From the NCBI RefSeq assembly GCF_052115485.1, contig NZ_JBFRGU010000003.1, forward strand, positions 1-64,000: a stretch of 64,000 bases of DNA. The letters are read 5' to 3'. This stretch comes from Microvirga sp052115485 (GTDB lineage Bacteria > Pseudomonadota > Alphaproteobacteria > Rhizobiales > Beijerinckiaceae). Below are positions 1 through 8,906 of this stretch, one piece after another. Under the pieces are notes generated by a model. The model did no database searches. It saw nothing but the letters and a program-made list of their open reading frames with translations, and was not told where the DNA came from. Made by a program: the position numbers and the translations under genes. How positions within the stretch are numbered: position 1 is the first letter of the stretch; each line of letters starts with the position of its first letter.

Positions 1-466
1 CCCCGTAAGCGAAACCGCCGGTGGCGTAGATCAGAGCGCGATCGAAGGCGTAACCGGCACGCACGCGAACAGTACCGAAGTAGTTGTCGCTGCTCTTGTT
101 GTTGAAGCCGAAGGTGCCCACGAACACGTCGTTGTTCCGGTGACCGAGGTCAGCGTACTGAAGGTCGGTCTCGGCACCGATCACAAACTGACCCATCTGG
201 TAGTTGTAACCGATCTGACCGCCGCCGACGAAGCCGCCGTTGCTGCCGCCGTTACCGACGAAGCCGACGCCCGGAACGAACACATTGTCATCGTTCGATG
301 AGTTCCAGCCATAGCCAGCGTTCACGCCGACGTAGAAGCCGGTCCACGTGAAGGCCGGGATCACCGGAATGATCGGGGCCGGTGCCACCCGAGAGGGAAG
401 GTCCGCAGCCGCAGCTGCTCCGGCAAAACCGACGAGCGCAACGCCGGCGAGAAGAATCTTCTTCAT
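1..466 (-). CDS. Outer-membrane beta-barrel porin (Omp25-like), 3' part cut by the window edge
   Basis: The reverse strand from the ATG at 466 reads a signal peptide (MKKILLAGVALVGFAG, then AAAAADLPSR) typical of alphaproteobacterial Omp25/Omp31-type porins. It is followed by a Pro-rich stretch and TWTGFYVGVNAGYGW, the usual first strand of this family, and by Gly/Asn-rich strands such as GGQIGYNYQ. The reading frame stays open to position 1, so the C-terminal half of the barrel is outside the window. The protein is expected in the outer membrane as a small 8-stranded barrel; a specific substrate cannot be inferred. It is divergent from the SDR gene, with 284 bp between them. No clear promoter was recognised there. 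Confidence 0.85.
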   Translation of the reverse strand, partial: MKKILLAGVALVGFAGAAAAADLPSRVAPAPIIPVIPAFTWTGFYVGVNAGYGWNSSNDDNVFVPGVGFVGNGGSNGGFVGGGQIGYNYQMGQFVIGAETDLQYADLGHRNNDVFVGTFGFNNKSSDNYFGTVRVRAGYAFDRALIYATGGFAYG

Positions 467-750
467 GGTCTCCATTCCTATCGTTTGTCTGACCCGTGCC
501 CCAAAAGCCCGGGACGACTTACAGGCACCTTATAGAGCGATGGCCGCACGAGGTCTGTTGCCTGCCAATCACAGCGCCCGAAGGCACCGTGGCAGCATCG
601 TGGCAAGAATGTGCATGCCGTTCCCTTGTGGCATCGCTGAGAGTTAAACGCCGAGCTTCGCTCTTGGTTCAGCTTCGAGGTGCAGAAATTTGACTTCTGC
701 CCTAAGAAGGAAACCCTTGCAGCATATAGGCAACAGCTCGGGAGAAGAGA

Positions 751-1506
751 GTGAAGAAAATCGCCTTAGTGACGGGCGGCGCCCGGCGGATCGGCAAAAG
801 CATCGTGCTGAAGCTGGCCCGTGAAGGATATGCTGTTGCAATTCATTGCCACAATTCCCTCGGCGACGCGGAGAAATTGGCGGCTAACGTCGAAGAGATC
901 GGTAGTCGAGCTGCCATTATTCAGGCGAATCTCTGCGACCTTCGCGACGTGGAACGGATCGTTCCCGAGGCCATCCAGGCGCTTGGTCCGCTGACTCTTC
1001 TCGTCAACAACGCGTCGGCCTTCAAACAGGATAATTTACTCACCCTTGGTGATGAAACGTGGGATCTGCATTTTGCGGCCAATCTCCGCGCGCCGTCTTT
1101 CCTCGCGCGGGATTTCGCGCAACAGCTTCCGGACGGGCGAGAAGGCTGCATCGTCAACATCATCGATCAGCGGGTGTGGAAGCCGACGCCTTATTTCTTC
1201 TCTTATGGTCTGACCAAAGCGGCCCTGTTCGCCGCCACGCACACCATGGCGCAGGCCCTCGCACCGCGTATTCGCGTCAATGCGGTCGGTCCCGGCCCCA
1301 CCTTGATGGGGGAGCGACAAAGCGAAGAGGATTTTGCGCGCCAGAACCGCGCCGTGCCTCTCGGTCACGGAGGTTCACCGGAAGAAATCGCCGAGGCTGT
1401 TCTCTATCTGGCGCAGGCGCGTAGCGTGACCGGCCAGATGATTGCGGTCGATGGCGGCCAGCATCTCGCCTGGGAGACGCCGGATGTGATCGGCATCAAA
1501 GAATGA
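751..1506 (+). CDS. Short-chain dehydrogenase/reductase, FolM/PTR1-like
   Basis: A 251-aa classical SDR. The N-terminal nucleotide-binding motif TGGARRIG (residues 8-15) has the Arg-Arg that in pteridine reductases favours NADPH. The catalytic YxxxK appears as YGLTK near residue 154, an NNAS motif sits near 90, and the C-terminus carries the usual VDGGQHL. FolM and PTR1 reduce dihydropteridines, but substrate assignment inside SDRs is uncertain. The start is a GTG with GGAG six bases upstream. The last 11 bp overlap the 3' end of the convergent pgeF. The protein is probably a soluble cytosolic enzyme. Confidence 0.8.
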   Translation: MKKIALVTGGARRIGKSIVLKLAREGYAVAIHCHNSLGDAEKLAANVEEIGSRAAIIQANLCDLRDVERIVPEAIQALGPLTLLVNNASAFKQDNLLTLGDETWDLHFAANLRAPSFLARDFAQQLPDGREGCIVNIIDQRVWKPTPYFFSYGLTKAALFAATHTMAQALAPRIRVNAVGPGPTLMGERQSEEDFARQNRAVPLGHGGSPEEIAEAVLYLAQARSVTGQMIAVDGGQHLAWETPDVIGIKE

Positions 1507-2278
1507 GCCGGCTTGGAAGCAGTGTAATCGCGGAGATCAAGCGACCGTAATCCGGTTCTTTGCGATGGGTGGTGCGCCGGTAGCTGTAGAAGCGCTCTTC
1601 ATCGGAATAGGTGCACAGGCCGAGATCGGCGAACTCGCCGATACCCGCTGCTCCGAGGCGCGAGCCGATATAAGCGGGCAGATCGAACTGCGCGTGACCT
1701 TCGCGAATGCTCGGGATGAAGAAGCGCCGATTGTCGCTATCCATCTCGGCGAAACGTTCCACGAAGTCGGCACCCACTTCATAGGCTGCCTGACTAATTG
1801 TCGGGCCGAGCACGGCGACGATATGTTCGCGCCGTGCGCCGAGGTTTTCCATCGCGCCGATGGTGGCTTCGAGGACGCCTGTCAGCGCACCTTTCCAACC
1901 CGCATGAGCCGCGCCGATGACGCTCGCTTCCGGGTCGCAAAACAGAACCGGGCCGCAATCGGCTGTCGAAATGCCGAGCGCGATACCGGGGACCTTCGTC
2001 ACCATGGCATCGGCTTTTGGACGCTCTCCGGTCCAAGGGCCATCGGCGACGACCACATCGGCGGAATGAATTTGATAGAGGCTCAAAAGCGCGTCGGAGG
2101 CCACATCGAGATCGACTGTCATGCGTCTACGATTCTCGGCGATATTGCTCGGTTCGTCGGAGGAGCCGAGGCCACCGTTCAAGGACGTGTAGATTCCTTG
2201 CGAGACGCCGCCCTGCCGCGTGAAGAAGGCGTGCTTGATGTTGGAATAGGAGGCGAGTTCGGGCGCTTCGATGAACAT
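1496..2278 (-). CDS. pgeF: Peptidoglycan editing factor / multicopper-oxidase-fold (YfiH, DUF152) protein
   Basis: A 260-aa protein with the full YfiH signature: FFTRQGGVSQG at the N-terminus, QIHSADV around residue 67, a TADCGPV motif and AHAGWKGAL, which supply the zinc/copper-binding His and Cys residues. E. coli YfiH is reported to edit muropeptides, and homologues act as purine nucleoside phosphorylases/adenosine deaminases, so the physiological reaction is not certain. It is the third gene of an lgt / MidA-like / pgeF run, 6 bp after the preceding stop. Its 3' end overlaps that of the SDR gene by 11 bp. Confidence 0.88.
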   Translation of the reverse strand: MFIEAPELASYSNIKHAFFTRQGGVSQGIYTSLNGGLGSSDEPSNIAENRRRMTVDLDVASDALLSLYQIHSADVVVADGPWTGERPKADAMVTKVPGIALGISTADCGPVLFCDPEASVIGAAHAGWKGALTGVLEATIGAMENLGARREHIVAVLGPTISQAAYEVGADFVERFAEMDSDNRRFFIPSIREGHAQFDLPAYIGSRLGAAGIGEFADLGLCTYSDEERFYSYRRTTHRKEPDYGRLISAITLLPSRLIL

Positions 2279-2284
2279 GGGTCT

Positions 2285-3376
2285 TCAGAGTTCCGCGTTT
2301 TGAAAGCGCCCCATTGGCAATCCGGGCACGGCTTCGAGATCAGGATGGCTTAGGGCCAAAACCTTAAAAAGCTCACCCATGCCCTTCTCTCCGCGCTCGG
2401 TCAGCCGCTGAACGGCAAGATCGATGTCGTGAGCTTGAGACGGGCTTGCACGTTGTTTCAACGAGCGCGCTCGGGTTTCGATCCCAAGCCCTTCGAGAAA
2501 CGCGGCTTGCGTGACCGGGCCGTGGAAGTGGGCTTTGCTGTCGATGCCGGCTTTCGCGAGCCAATGGAAATCCACGTGGGTGGTGAGATCCGCCTCACCG
2601 GGCTCTTGCAGAGGGTCGACGAACTTATGCCGATGCACCGCCTGAAGGGTATCGCCGAAGGCCGGTCCCCAATAGCCGTAATCGATCAGGAGAGCCGCGC
2701 CACCATCGCTTGCAAGCCGATGCGCTAGTGTTCCGGCGACGGCAATAGATGCTGTCGGAATTTCTAGAATCTCGCCAAGCCGCTGAGGAGATTGAGAGAG
2801 TGTTTTTTCTGGCTCCGCGTTTAGACCGAATGCTAAGTGGCCATCAGCTCTCAGGCCGACGAGGCGTTCGCACCAGCCCCGCTCTGTGGAAACATACTGT
2901 CTCACGGGAAGGGCGTCGAAGAACTCGTTGGCGAAGACGATGGCAGGGCCGGACGGAACATCCTCGATCCGGTTGTGCCAGGAGAGAGGAACGCCTGATT
3001 CCGCGAGCGCCGTGCGCTGGCTTTCGCGTAATACAGGGCTCGTCTCGATGAGATGCACGTGCAGTGCGGACCTGAACTCAGGCAGCACCTTTGCGGCGCG
3101 TAATGCGTCTGCCATGAGAGTGCCGCGACCGGGGCCCAGTTCGAGGAGATGGCAAGGGGAGGGACGTCCCATAATCATCCACATTTCGGCGGCCCAGAGG
3201 CCGAGAAGCTCGCCGAAAATCTGGCTGATCTCCGGTGCGGTCGTGAAATCGCCGCGCGCGCCGAGCGGGTCGCGCGTCGCGTAATAGTGCTGGAGGCATA
3301 GGCTCATATAACGCTCGACGGTGATCGGCCCCTCAAGGGCGATCAACTCGCTGAGACGCGCCTCGAACCCGTTCAC
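2285..3376 (-). CDS. SAM-dependent methyltransferase, NDUFAF7/MidA family (COG1565)
   Basis: A 363-aa class I methyltransferase. The motif LLELGPGRGTLM binds SAM, and the upstream RGDFTTAPEISQIFGELLG block and downstream FANEFFDALPV are hallmarks of the NDUFAF7/MidA family. The eukaryotic member dimethylates an arginine of complex I NDUFS2; in bacteria a complex I role is inferred only by homology. The open frame extends to 3421, but that would overlap lgt by 49 bp. The GTG at 3376 shares the sequence GTGA with the lgt stop codon, a standard translational-coupling overlap, so that start is chosen. It is the second gene of the lgt operon. Confidence 0.85.
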   Translation of the reverse strand: MNGFEARLSELIALEGPITVERYMSLCLQHYYATRDPLGARGDFTTAPEISQIFGELLGLWAAEMWMIMGRPSPCHLLELGPGRGTLMADALRAAKVLPEFRSALHVHLIETSPVLRESQRTALAESGVPLSWHNRIEDVPSGPAIVFANEFFDALPVRQYVSTERGWCERLVGLRADGHLAFGLNAEPEKTLSQSPQRLGEILEIPTASIAVAGTLAHRLASDGGAALLIDYGYWGPAFGDTLQAVHRHKFVDPLQEPGEADLTTHVDFHWLAKAGIDSKAHFHGPVTQAAFLEGLGIETRARSLKQRASPSQAHDIDLAVQRLTERGEKGMGELFKVLALSHPDLEAVPGLPMGRFQNAEL

Positions 3377-4233
3377 GCGGAGCGTACTGATGGCAGCGTG
3401 CGGCCCCGCGATGCAACCCATATCAAGCCGATGCCGAGTAACACGAGCGGGAGCGACAACACCATTCCCATGGTGATACCGCCACCCAGAAACTGGAATG
3501 CGGAGCCGAACAGGAAGCCCAGTTGCTCATCGGGCTCGCGGAAGAATTCGCAGACGATCCGGGCAATGGCGTAACCTATGACGAACACACCGCAGAGAAG
3601 ACCGGGACGGCGGAAGCCGAAGCGGCGAACAGCCCAGGCCATGATGAGGAAGAGTATCAGGCCTTCGCCGAGCGCTTCATAGAGCTGGCTCGGATGGCGC
3701 GGCAGGGGACCCGCATGGGGGAACACGACTGCAAAGGGGAAATCCAGCGCTATGCGGCCCCAGAGTTCGCCATTGATGAAATTGGCGATGCGGCCGAAGA
3801 AAAGGCCGATGGGAGCGACGACGGCTGCAAGATCGAGGATCGAGAGGGCGTTGAGCCCGCGTTTACGGGCGAACAGGATGATCGCCAAAGTCGCGCCTAT
3901 CAGGCCCCCATGAAACGACATGCCACCGTGCCATATGGCGAAGATTTCGAGCGGCTCCGCGAGATAAGCGCTGAGATTGTAAAACAGAACATAGCCCGCG
4001 CGGCCCCCTAGAACGACTCCCAACGCTGCCCAGACGATGAGGTCATCGATGTCGATGGGTTTCGGCTGGGGCAGGGAGCCCCAAAGACCGGCCCTGGCGG
4101 CCAACCTCTTGGCGTAAAACCATCCGCCGAGAAGCCCGACGATATAGGCCAGAGCATACCATCGGATCGCAAGTGGCCCGATGGAAATGGCGACAGGATC
4201 GATAGCGGGGAAGGGAATCGCGAAAAGGGGCAT
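3373..4233 (-). CDS. lgt: Phosphatidylglycerol--prolipoprotein diacylglyceryl transferase
   Basis: A 286-aa inner-membrane enzyme that transfers diacylglycerol to the lipobox cysteine of prolipoproteins, the first step of lipoprotein maturation. The sequence has about seven hydrophobic segments, the HGGMSFHGGLIG motif and the Lgt signature GRIANFINGELWGR, with the usual G-N-x-x-N-x-E core near residues 147-160. Length matches the family. It is the first gene of a three-gene minus-strand operon with the MidA-like methyltransferase (4-bp GTGA overlap) and pgeF. The start ATG is 118 bp from the divergent ubiK-like start. Confidence 0.95.
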   Translation of the reverse strand: MPLFAIPFPAIDPVAISIGPLAIRWYALAYIVGLLGGWFYAKRLAARAGLWGSLPQPKPIDIDDLIVWAALGVVLGGRAGYVLFYNLSAYLAEPLEIFAIWHGGMSFHGGLIGATLAIILFARKRGLNALSILDLAAVVAPIGLFFGRIANFINGELWGRIALDFPFAVVFPHAGPLPRHPSQLYEALGEGLILFLIMAWAVRRFGFRRPGLLCGVFVIGYAIARIVCEFFREPDEQLGFLFGSAFQFLGGGITMGMVLSLPLVLLGIGLIWVASRGRTLPSVRSA

Positions 4234-4351
4234 AGGGACCTGTTCGTAAACACGCTGTCATTGGACCCGACGGGCGGAAACCGTCAACCCTGTTGCAGTT
4301 TTTCGCGAAAACGACCACATGAAGGCCGGTGCAAATCGAGGAAATCGGCCC

Positions 4352-4603
4352 ATGTCTCAGACCTCAAACAGGATTTTCGATGAAATCGCCCGGTTGGCGA
4401 CCGATGCCGCAGGCGCCGCTCAGGGCGTCAGGCGTGAAGTCGAGACGGTTGCGAAGGCCCAGATCGAGCGCCTGATCAAGGACATGGATGTGGCGACGCG
4501 TGAGGAAGTCGACGTCCTGCGTGAGATGGTTATCGCAGCGCGCGAGGAGAACGAACGTCTGAGCGCCCGGTTGAAGGCGCTTGAGGAACGCCTCAGCCAA
4601 TAG
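4352..4603 (+). CDS. ubiK: UbiK-family accessory factor (BMFP domain)
   Basis: An 83-aa protein of the DUF526/BMFP family. The N-terminal half (FDEIARLATDAAG) is amphipathic, and the C-terminal half is a coiled coil rich in E/R/L (EENERLSARLKALEERL). In Salmonella and E. coli UbiK helps assemble the aerobic ubiquinone biosynthesis complex with UbiJ, and the family also fuses membranes in vitro; for this gene the role is by homology. An upstream in-frame ATG at 4319 exists, but the ATG at 4352 has a good Shine-Dalgarno (GAGGAAA) and matches the family N-terminus. Confidence 0.78.
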   Translation: MSQTSNRIFDEIARLATDAAGAAQGVRREVETVAKAQIERLIKDMDVATREEVDVLREMVIAAREENERLSARLKALEERLSQ

Positions 4604-4860
4604 CCACCTGCCCCCGGCATGAATTCGACGTAGGCCTGCTATGTCGAGGGCCGTTGTGGACAGGTGATCCAAACGCATTGTGGCGGTGGCCAAAATCCTG
4701 GACTGTCGAGTTGTGAGCTGATTCGTGTTCGAGGCGCGATTCATCTGTCTAAATCTCAAAGATTAGGCAGATAATACGCTTCTCAATGGAGCCGAAAAAG
4801 CAATTCTGTTGCAAGGGGCCTTGTTTGGTCTCGGGCTTGCTTGAGACGATCTGGGTCGAC

Positions 4861-5361
4861 ATGTCCTTGCTACCTCTCGAAATCGACCGTGCCGAGCACC
4901 CTCTCGACATCGTGGAGCGGCTTGCATCCCTACGTGACTGGATTTTCGACCGGGCGGATGCCGACGAGATGTCCATCTCGGTCGACGGGACTTGGTGCGA
5001 ATACAGCGTTGCCTTCACATGGCTCGAGGAGGTCGAGGCGCTCCACGTGGCCTGTGCTTTCGATCTGAAAGTGTCCGACCGCCGGCGGCGGCACATTCTC
5101 GACCTCATCGCGCGCATCAATGAGCAATTGTGGATCGGCCATTTCGATCTGTGGTCGACCGGTAACGTGGTGATGTTCCGGCACGGCCTTCTGCTCGCAG
5201 GCGGTGCGGAGCCAACCCAGCGGCAATGCGAGACCATGCTCAAGGTCGCGGTCGAGGCCTGCGAGCGCTATTTTCAGGCTTTCCAGTTCGTCATGTGGGG
5301 CGGCAAGTCGGCCCAGGAAGCGCTGGACTGCGTTCTGTTCGAGACGGAAGGCGAAGCCTAG
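4861..5361 (+). CDS. YbjN domain-containing protein
   Basis: About 166 aa with an alphaproteobacterial YbjN (DUF1790-type) layout: NPLD-like HPLDIVERLASLRDW at the start, a central EALHVACAFDLKV strand, INEQLWIGHFDLW, and the C-terminal GGAEPTQRQCETMLKVAVEACERYFQAF split over two helices. The family has a type III secretion chaperone-like fold; E. coli YbjN affects motility and stress, but no molecular function is established. The open frame begins at 4786; the ATG at 4861 matches the usual start (MSLLPL). It is followed by proC on the same strand after 189 bp. Confidence 0.75.
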   Translation: MSLLPLEIDRAEHPLDIVERLASLRDWIFDRADADEMSISVDGTWCEYSVAFTWLEEVEALHVACAFDLKVSDRRRRHILDLIARINEQLWIGHFDLWSTGNVVMFRHGLLLAGGAEPTQRQCETMLKVAVEACERYFQAFQFVMWGGKSAQEALDCVLFETEGEA

Positions 5362-5550
5362 AAGCACGATCCGACGCGCTTCTCGTGGCCGGATGCTTGA
5401 ACCGCTATCCGGGTTCCTCAGCACATTCATGCCCGGATCACGTATGGGCATGAAGGCGTGAGGCGAAGGGATCGTGGCCTTCGTCAATCTCGACAGCCAG
5501 CGACCGAGATGGAATAGATACCGCCTCCCTTGTTCAAGCGACAGGTCGTC

Positions 5551-6378
5551 ATGTCCGTTCAAGCCTCCGATCTCCCTTCATCTCTCGTTCTCGTCGGCGC
5601 TGGAAAGATGGGCGGCGCCATGCTCGAGGGATGGCTTGCCGTGGGGATGCCTGCTTCTGCCGTCACTGTTGTCGATCCCCGACCGTCGGATGAGATGGTT
5701 CGCCTTTGCACGGAGCGTGGCATCGCACTCAACCCGACGACGGTAAAATCGCCTGCGGTTCTGGTGTTCGCGATCAAGCCGCAGATGCTCGATGAAGCCG
5801 CGCCGACGATCAATTCCTGGCTCGGTTCCGACACGCTCATCGTCTCGATTCTCGCGGGCAAGACCATCGGGAATCTTCTTGAGAAAATGCCCAACGCCAA
5901 GGCGGTGATCCGCGCCATGCCGAACCTCCCGGCGAGCGTCGGGCGCGGCGCTACGGGTGCGGTGGCGAACACCCATGTCAGCGAGGCGCAGAAGAAAACA
6001 GCCGATGCGCTTCTTCGCGCTGTCGGTATCGTCGAGTGGTTGCCTTCGGAGGATCTGATCGACGCGGTCACGGCGGTTTCGGGTTCTGGCCCTGCCTACG
6101 TGTTCCATCTCGTCGAATGTCTGGCGGAGGCGGGCGCGGCAGCCGGTCTTCCCGCCGACCTCGCGGCGCGCCTGGCGCGGGCAACCGTGACAGGGGCGGG
6201 AGAGCTTCTTATGCAGAGCGATCTGTCTCCTGCAACGCTTCGGCAGAATGTCACCTCGCCCGGCGGAACTACGGCGGCTGCCCTTGAAGTTCTCATGACC
6301 GATCCGGCTGGTCTGAAAACCTTGATGCGAGATGCTGTCGCCGCTGCAAAGCGTCGCGCGGAAGAGCTTGCGGGCTGA
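5551..6378 (+). CDS. proC: Pyrroline-5-carboxylate reductase
   Basis: A 275-aa NAD(P)H-dependent reductase catalysing the last step of proline synthesis. The Rossmann motif VLVGAGKMGGAM is at the N-terminus, FAIKPQ marks the end of the nucleotide domain, and the C-terminal dimerisation region holds AVSGSGPAY (near residue 172) and the family signature TSPGGTTAAALEVL. A TTG seven codons upstream also keeps the frame open, but the ATG at 5551 gives the normal family length. The next gene downstream is a TetR regulator, 63 bp away on the same strand. Confidence 0.93.
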   Translation: MSVQASDLPSSLVLVGAGKMGGAMLEGWLAVGMPASAVTVVDPRPSDEMVRLCTERGIALNPTTVKSPAVLVFAIKPQMLDEAAPTINSWLGSDTLIVSILAGKTIGNLLEKMPNAKAVIRAMPNLPASVGRGATGAVANTHVSEAQKKTADALLRAVGIVEWLPSEDLIDAVTAVSGSGPAYVFHLVECLAEAGAAAGLPADLAARLARATVTGAGELLMQSDLSPATLRQNVTSPGGTTAAALEVLMTDPAGLKTLMRDAVAAAKRRAEELAG

Positions 6379-6441
6379 GCGTGGTGGCAATCGCCCGGCG
6401 CAATCCTAGATGAGAATGGAACATCTCTTTAGGAGAAAGCC

Positions 6442-7155
6442 ATGACGATCGAAGCTCCGACCCCTTCTGCTGGATCCAAGAAAGAGGCCATCGTTCAAGC
6501 TCTCATGAAGCTTGCCGCCGAACGCTCCTGGAATGAGATCGGCATCGCCGACATCGCCCATGCGGCTGATGTCAGCCTCGCCGATTTTCGCGATCTCTTT
6601 CCCTCGAAGGGCGCCATCCTGGGGGCGTTCTCGTGTATGATCGATCGCAAGGTGTTGGAGGGAACGACGTCCGATCTCGCGGCGGAACCTGCGCGCGAGC
6701 GCGTTTTCGACGTGATGATGCGCCGCCTCGATGCGCTGGCGCCCTACAAGGCTTCCTTGAAGCGTATTGCGCACACACTTAGTCTCGACCCGCTTTCGCT
6801 CGCGTCGCTCAATCGCGCCGCCGTCAACTCACAGCGGTTCATGCTCGCATCGGCGGGGATTTCAACCGATGGAGCCCTCGGCGCGCTGAAGCTGCAAGGA
6901 GCTGTTCTCGTGTTCGGGAAAACCATGCGGACATGGTTGCACGACGATGATCCTTCATTCTCCCGCACCATGGCACGACTCGATCGCGAGTTGAGGCGCG
7001 GCGAGAGCGTTCTGGAAAGCGCTGACGGCTTCTGCCGTCTGACAGCGCCATTGCGCGCTTTTGGGCGTGCTTGCCTCAAGTCGAAATCCAGGCATGATGG
7101 ATCGCGGCAGCGCACGAAGGATGGCGAAACCAGCAATCCGGCGGCGACAATCTAG
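6442..7155 (+). CDS. TetR-family transcriptional regulator
   Basis: A 237-aa protein. The N-terminal 65 residues form the TetR helix-turn-helix (IVQALMKLAAERSWNEI, then IADIAHAADVSLADF and LFPSKGAIL). The ligand-binding half resembles COQ9-like alphaproteobacterial TetR proteins in its helices (RVFDVMMRRLDAL), and the C-terminal 30 residues are basic and poorly ordered. The Shine-Dalgarno AGGAGA is well placed before the ATG. It follows proC and precedes the CsaA-like gene with short gaps, so co-transcription is possible. The target and inducer are unknown. Confidence 0.75.
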   Translation: MTIEAPTPSAGSKKEAIVQALMKLAAERSWNEIGIADIAHAADVSLADFRDLFPSKGAILGAFSCMIDRKVLEGTTSDLAAEPARERVFDVMMRRLDALAPYKASLKRIAHTLSLDPLSLASLNRAAVNSQRFMLASAGISTDGALGALKLQGAVLVFGKTMRTWLHDDDPSFSRTMARLDRELRRGESVLESADGFCRLTAPLRAFGRACLKSKSRHDGSRQRTKDGETSNPAATI

Positions 7156-7187
7156 AGCGATTTGCCAGAGATTTTTTTGGGGGCAGT

Positions 7188-7547
7188 ATGAACCAAGGTT
7201 CGGCCGCGATGGCCGCAATCACTTTCGACGATTTTCTGAAGGTCGATATTCGCGTAGGCCAGATCATCGCCGTCGAGCCGTTCCCGGAGGCGCGCAAACC
7301 GGCCTTCAAACTGACGATCGATTTCGGACCGGAGATGGGCACCAAACGCTCCTCGGCACAGATCACGGCGAATTACAAGCTGGATGAATTGGTGGGGCAA
7401 CGCGTCCTCGCGGTCGTGAATTTTCCACCGCGGCAAATCGGTCCGTTCATGTCGCAGGTTTTGACGCTCGGTGTGCCGGACGACAACGGCGAAGTCATGT
7501 TGGTCAGGCCCGACCGGGATGTGCCGCTTGGCGGCAAACTCTACTGA
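7188..7547 (+). CDS. csaA: tRNA-binding (EMAP/CsaA-like) protein
   Basis: A 119-aa stand-alone OB-fold tRNA-binding domain. The core FDDFLKVDIRVGQI, the PxAR-type motif EARKPAFKL, and the C-terminal VLTLGVPDDNGEVMLVRPD are those of CsaA, a small dimeric protein reported to have export-related chaperone activity in Bacillus and to bind tRNA. An internal ATG seven codons in is an alternative start; the family normally starts near MAAITFDDF. Its stop codon directly abuts the stop of the convergent histidine kinase, with no base between them. Confidence 0.85.
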   Translation: MNQGSAAMAAITFDDFLKVDIRVGQIIAVEPFPEARKPAFKLTIDFGPEMGTKRSSAQITANYKLDELVGQRVLAVVNFPPRQIGPFMSQVLTLGVPDDNGEVMLVRPDRDVPLGGKLY

Positions 7548-8906
7548 TCAGGCTGGCAGGCGGACGGTCGCACGCAGTCCACCGAGGGGGCTTTTGCTCA
7601 AGCTAATGTCGCCGCCATGGGCTCTCGCGATGTCGCGTGCAATGGCGAGGCCGAGGCCGGAGCCGCCTTCATCCTGATTGCGCGCTTCATCCAACCGGAA
7701 GAACGGTTTGAACACCTCGTCGCGCATGTCAGGTGGAATGCCGGGGCCGTCATCGTCCACGTGCAGAACGAGCCATTGCGTCTCGTGATTGGCTGAGATC
7801 TCGATGGTGTCGCTGTGCCGCGCAGCATTTGACACGAGGTTGAACAGCAGCCTGCGGAACGCATCTATGCGCACCGTGATGTTAGGATCGCCGACGACGT
7901 CCAGCGTCGTCATATGCCCTTGCCGTTCCGCGTCTGATTGCAGCTCACTCAGGAGAAGGCGCAAGTCCGTGGTCACCGCGTGCTCGCCGGCATCGCCGCG
8001 CGCAAAGGAGAGATAGCCTTCGAGCATGCGGCTCATTTCATCTACGTCGCGCTTGAGGTCTTCGACCTCCGGCGTCTGCTCTATCAAGGCGAGCGACAGC
8101 TTGAAGCGCGTGAGGATCGTACGAAGATCGTGACTGACGCCGTTCAGCATCGTAGTGCGCTGCTCGATGCTGCGTTCAATACGGCGCTTCATCTCGAGAA
8201 ACGCTTGACCGGCCTGCCGGACCTCGCGCGCGCCGCGTGGGCGAAATTCGATTTCGCGCCCTTTGCCGAAATCCTCCGCCGCTTCCGCGAGTCGCAAGAT
8301 CGGGCGGATTTGGTTGCGCAGGAACAGGATGGCGATGGCGAGCAGCACGAGGGACGATCCGCCCATCCAGACCAGGAAGATGTGTGAGTTCGATGCATAG
8401 GCCTGACTGCGCCGCGCGAGCACGCGCATCACGTCCTGATTGTTCAGCAGCACGCGAATTTCGATGTAGTTCGAACGCCCGACCGTATCCATCCAATAAG
8501 GGCGGTCGATCTGCTTCCGCAATTCATCCGACAGCGTTTCATCGAGAATGGAAAAGAACGGCTTCGGACCTGGCGCGGGCAAATCGGTATCGTGGAGAAT
8601 ATCGACATCCAACTGCAAGCGATCCGACGCGATCCGTGCCAACGTCGCTGCGTCGCGATCCTGCGGATAGCTCTCGTAGATATCGACCAGCGCTGCCACA
8701 TCGGCGGTAACGGCGGCAGACAACCGGCGTGTGACGAGTTGCCAATGCCGCTCCATGAAGACATAGGCGATGACGGATTGCAGCAGAACGACAGGCGCGA
8801 TGATGATGATCAGCGAGCGCGCATAGAGGCCCTTCGGCAATAGGTTTCCCAACCAGCGCAGAGCCCGGCCCAGAAACGAACGCTTGAAGAACCTTCTGAC
8901 TTTCAT
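7548..8906 (-). CDS. EnvZ-like sensor histidine kinase
   Basis: A 452-aa membrane kinase. TM1 is about residues 31-50 and TM2 about 176-196, enclosing a periplasmic sensor of about 125 residues. A HAMP domain follows (RNQIRPILRLAEAAEDFG), then the H-box VSHDLRTILTRFKL with the phospho-accepting His at 259, the N-box Asn at 360 and the G1 box DDGPGIPP near 386. The architecture is EnvZ/OmpR type; the stimulus is unknown. It overlaps the upstream response regulator gene by 4 bp, and the two form an operon headed by a MarR gene. Confidence 0.9.
   Translation of the reverse strand: MKVRRFFKRSFLGRALRWLGNLLPKGLYARSLIIIIAPVVLLQSVIAYVFMERHWQLVTRRLSAAVTADVAALVDIYESYPQDRDAATLARIASDRLQLDVDILHDTDLPAPGPKPFFSILDETLSDELRKQIDRPYWMDTVGRSNYIEIRVLLNNQDVMRVLARRSQAYASNSHIFLVWMGGSSLVLLAIAILFLRNQIRPILRLAEAAEDFGKGREIEFRPRGAREVRQAGQAFLEMKRRIERSIEQRTTMLNGVSHDLRTILTRFKLSLALIEQTPEVEDLKRDVDEMSRMLEGYLSFARGDAGEHAVTTDLRLLLSELQSDAERQGHMTTLDVVGDPNITVRIDAFRRLLFNLVSNAARHSDTIEISANHETQWLVLHVDDDGPGIPPDMRDEVFKPFFRLDEARNQDEGGSGLGLAIARDIARAHGGDISLSKSPLGGLRATVRLPA

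Noticed and set aside
4744..4771. Imperfect dyad TCTGTCTAAATC / GATTAGGCAGA before the YbjN gene
   Set aside because: The arms have a deletion and a mismatch, there is no T-run, and no regulator is suggested.
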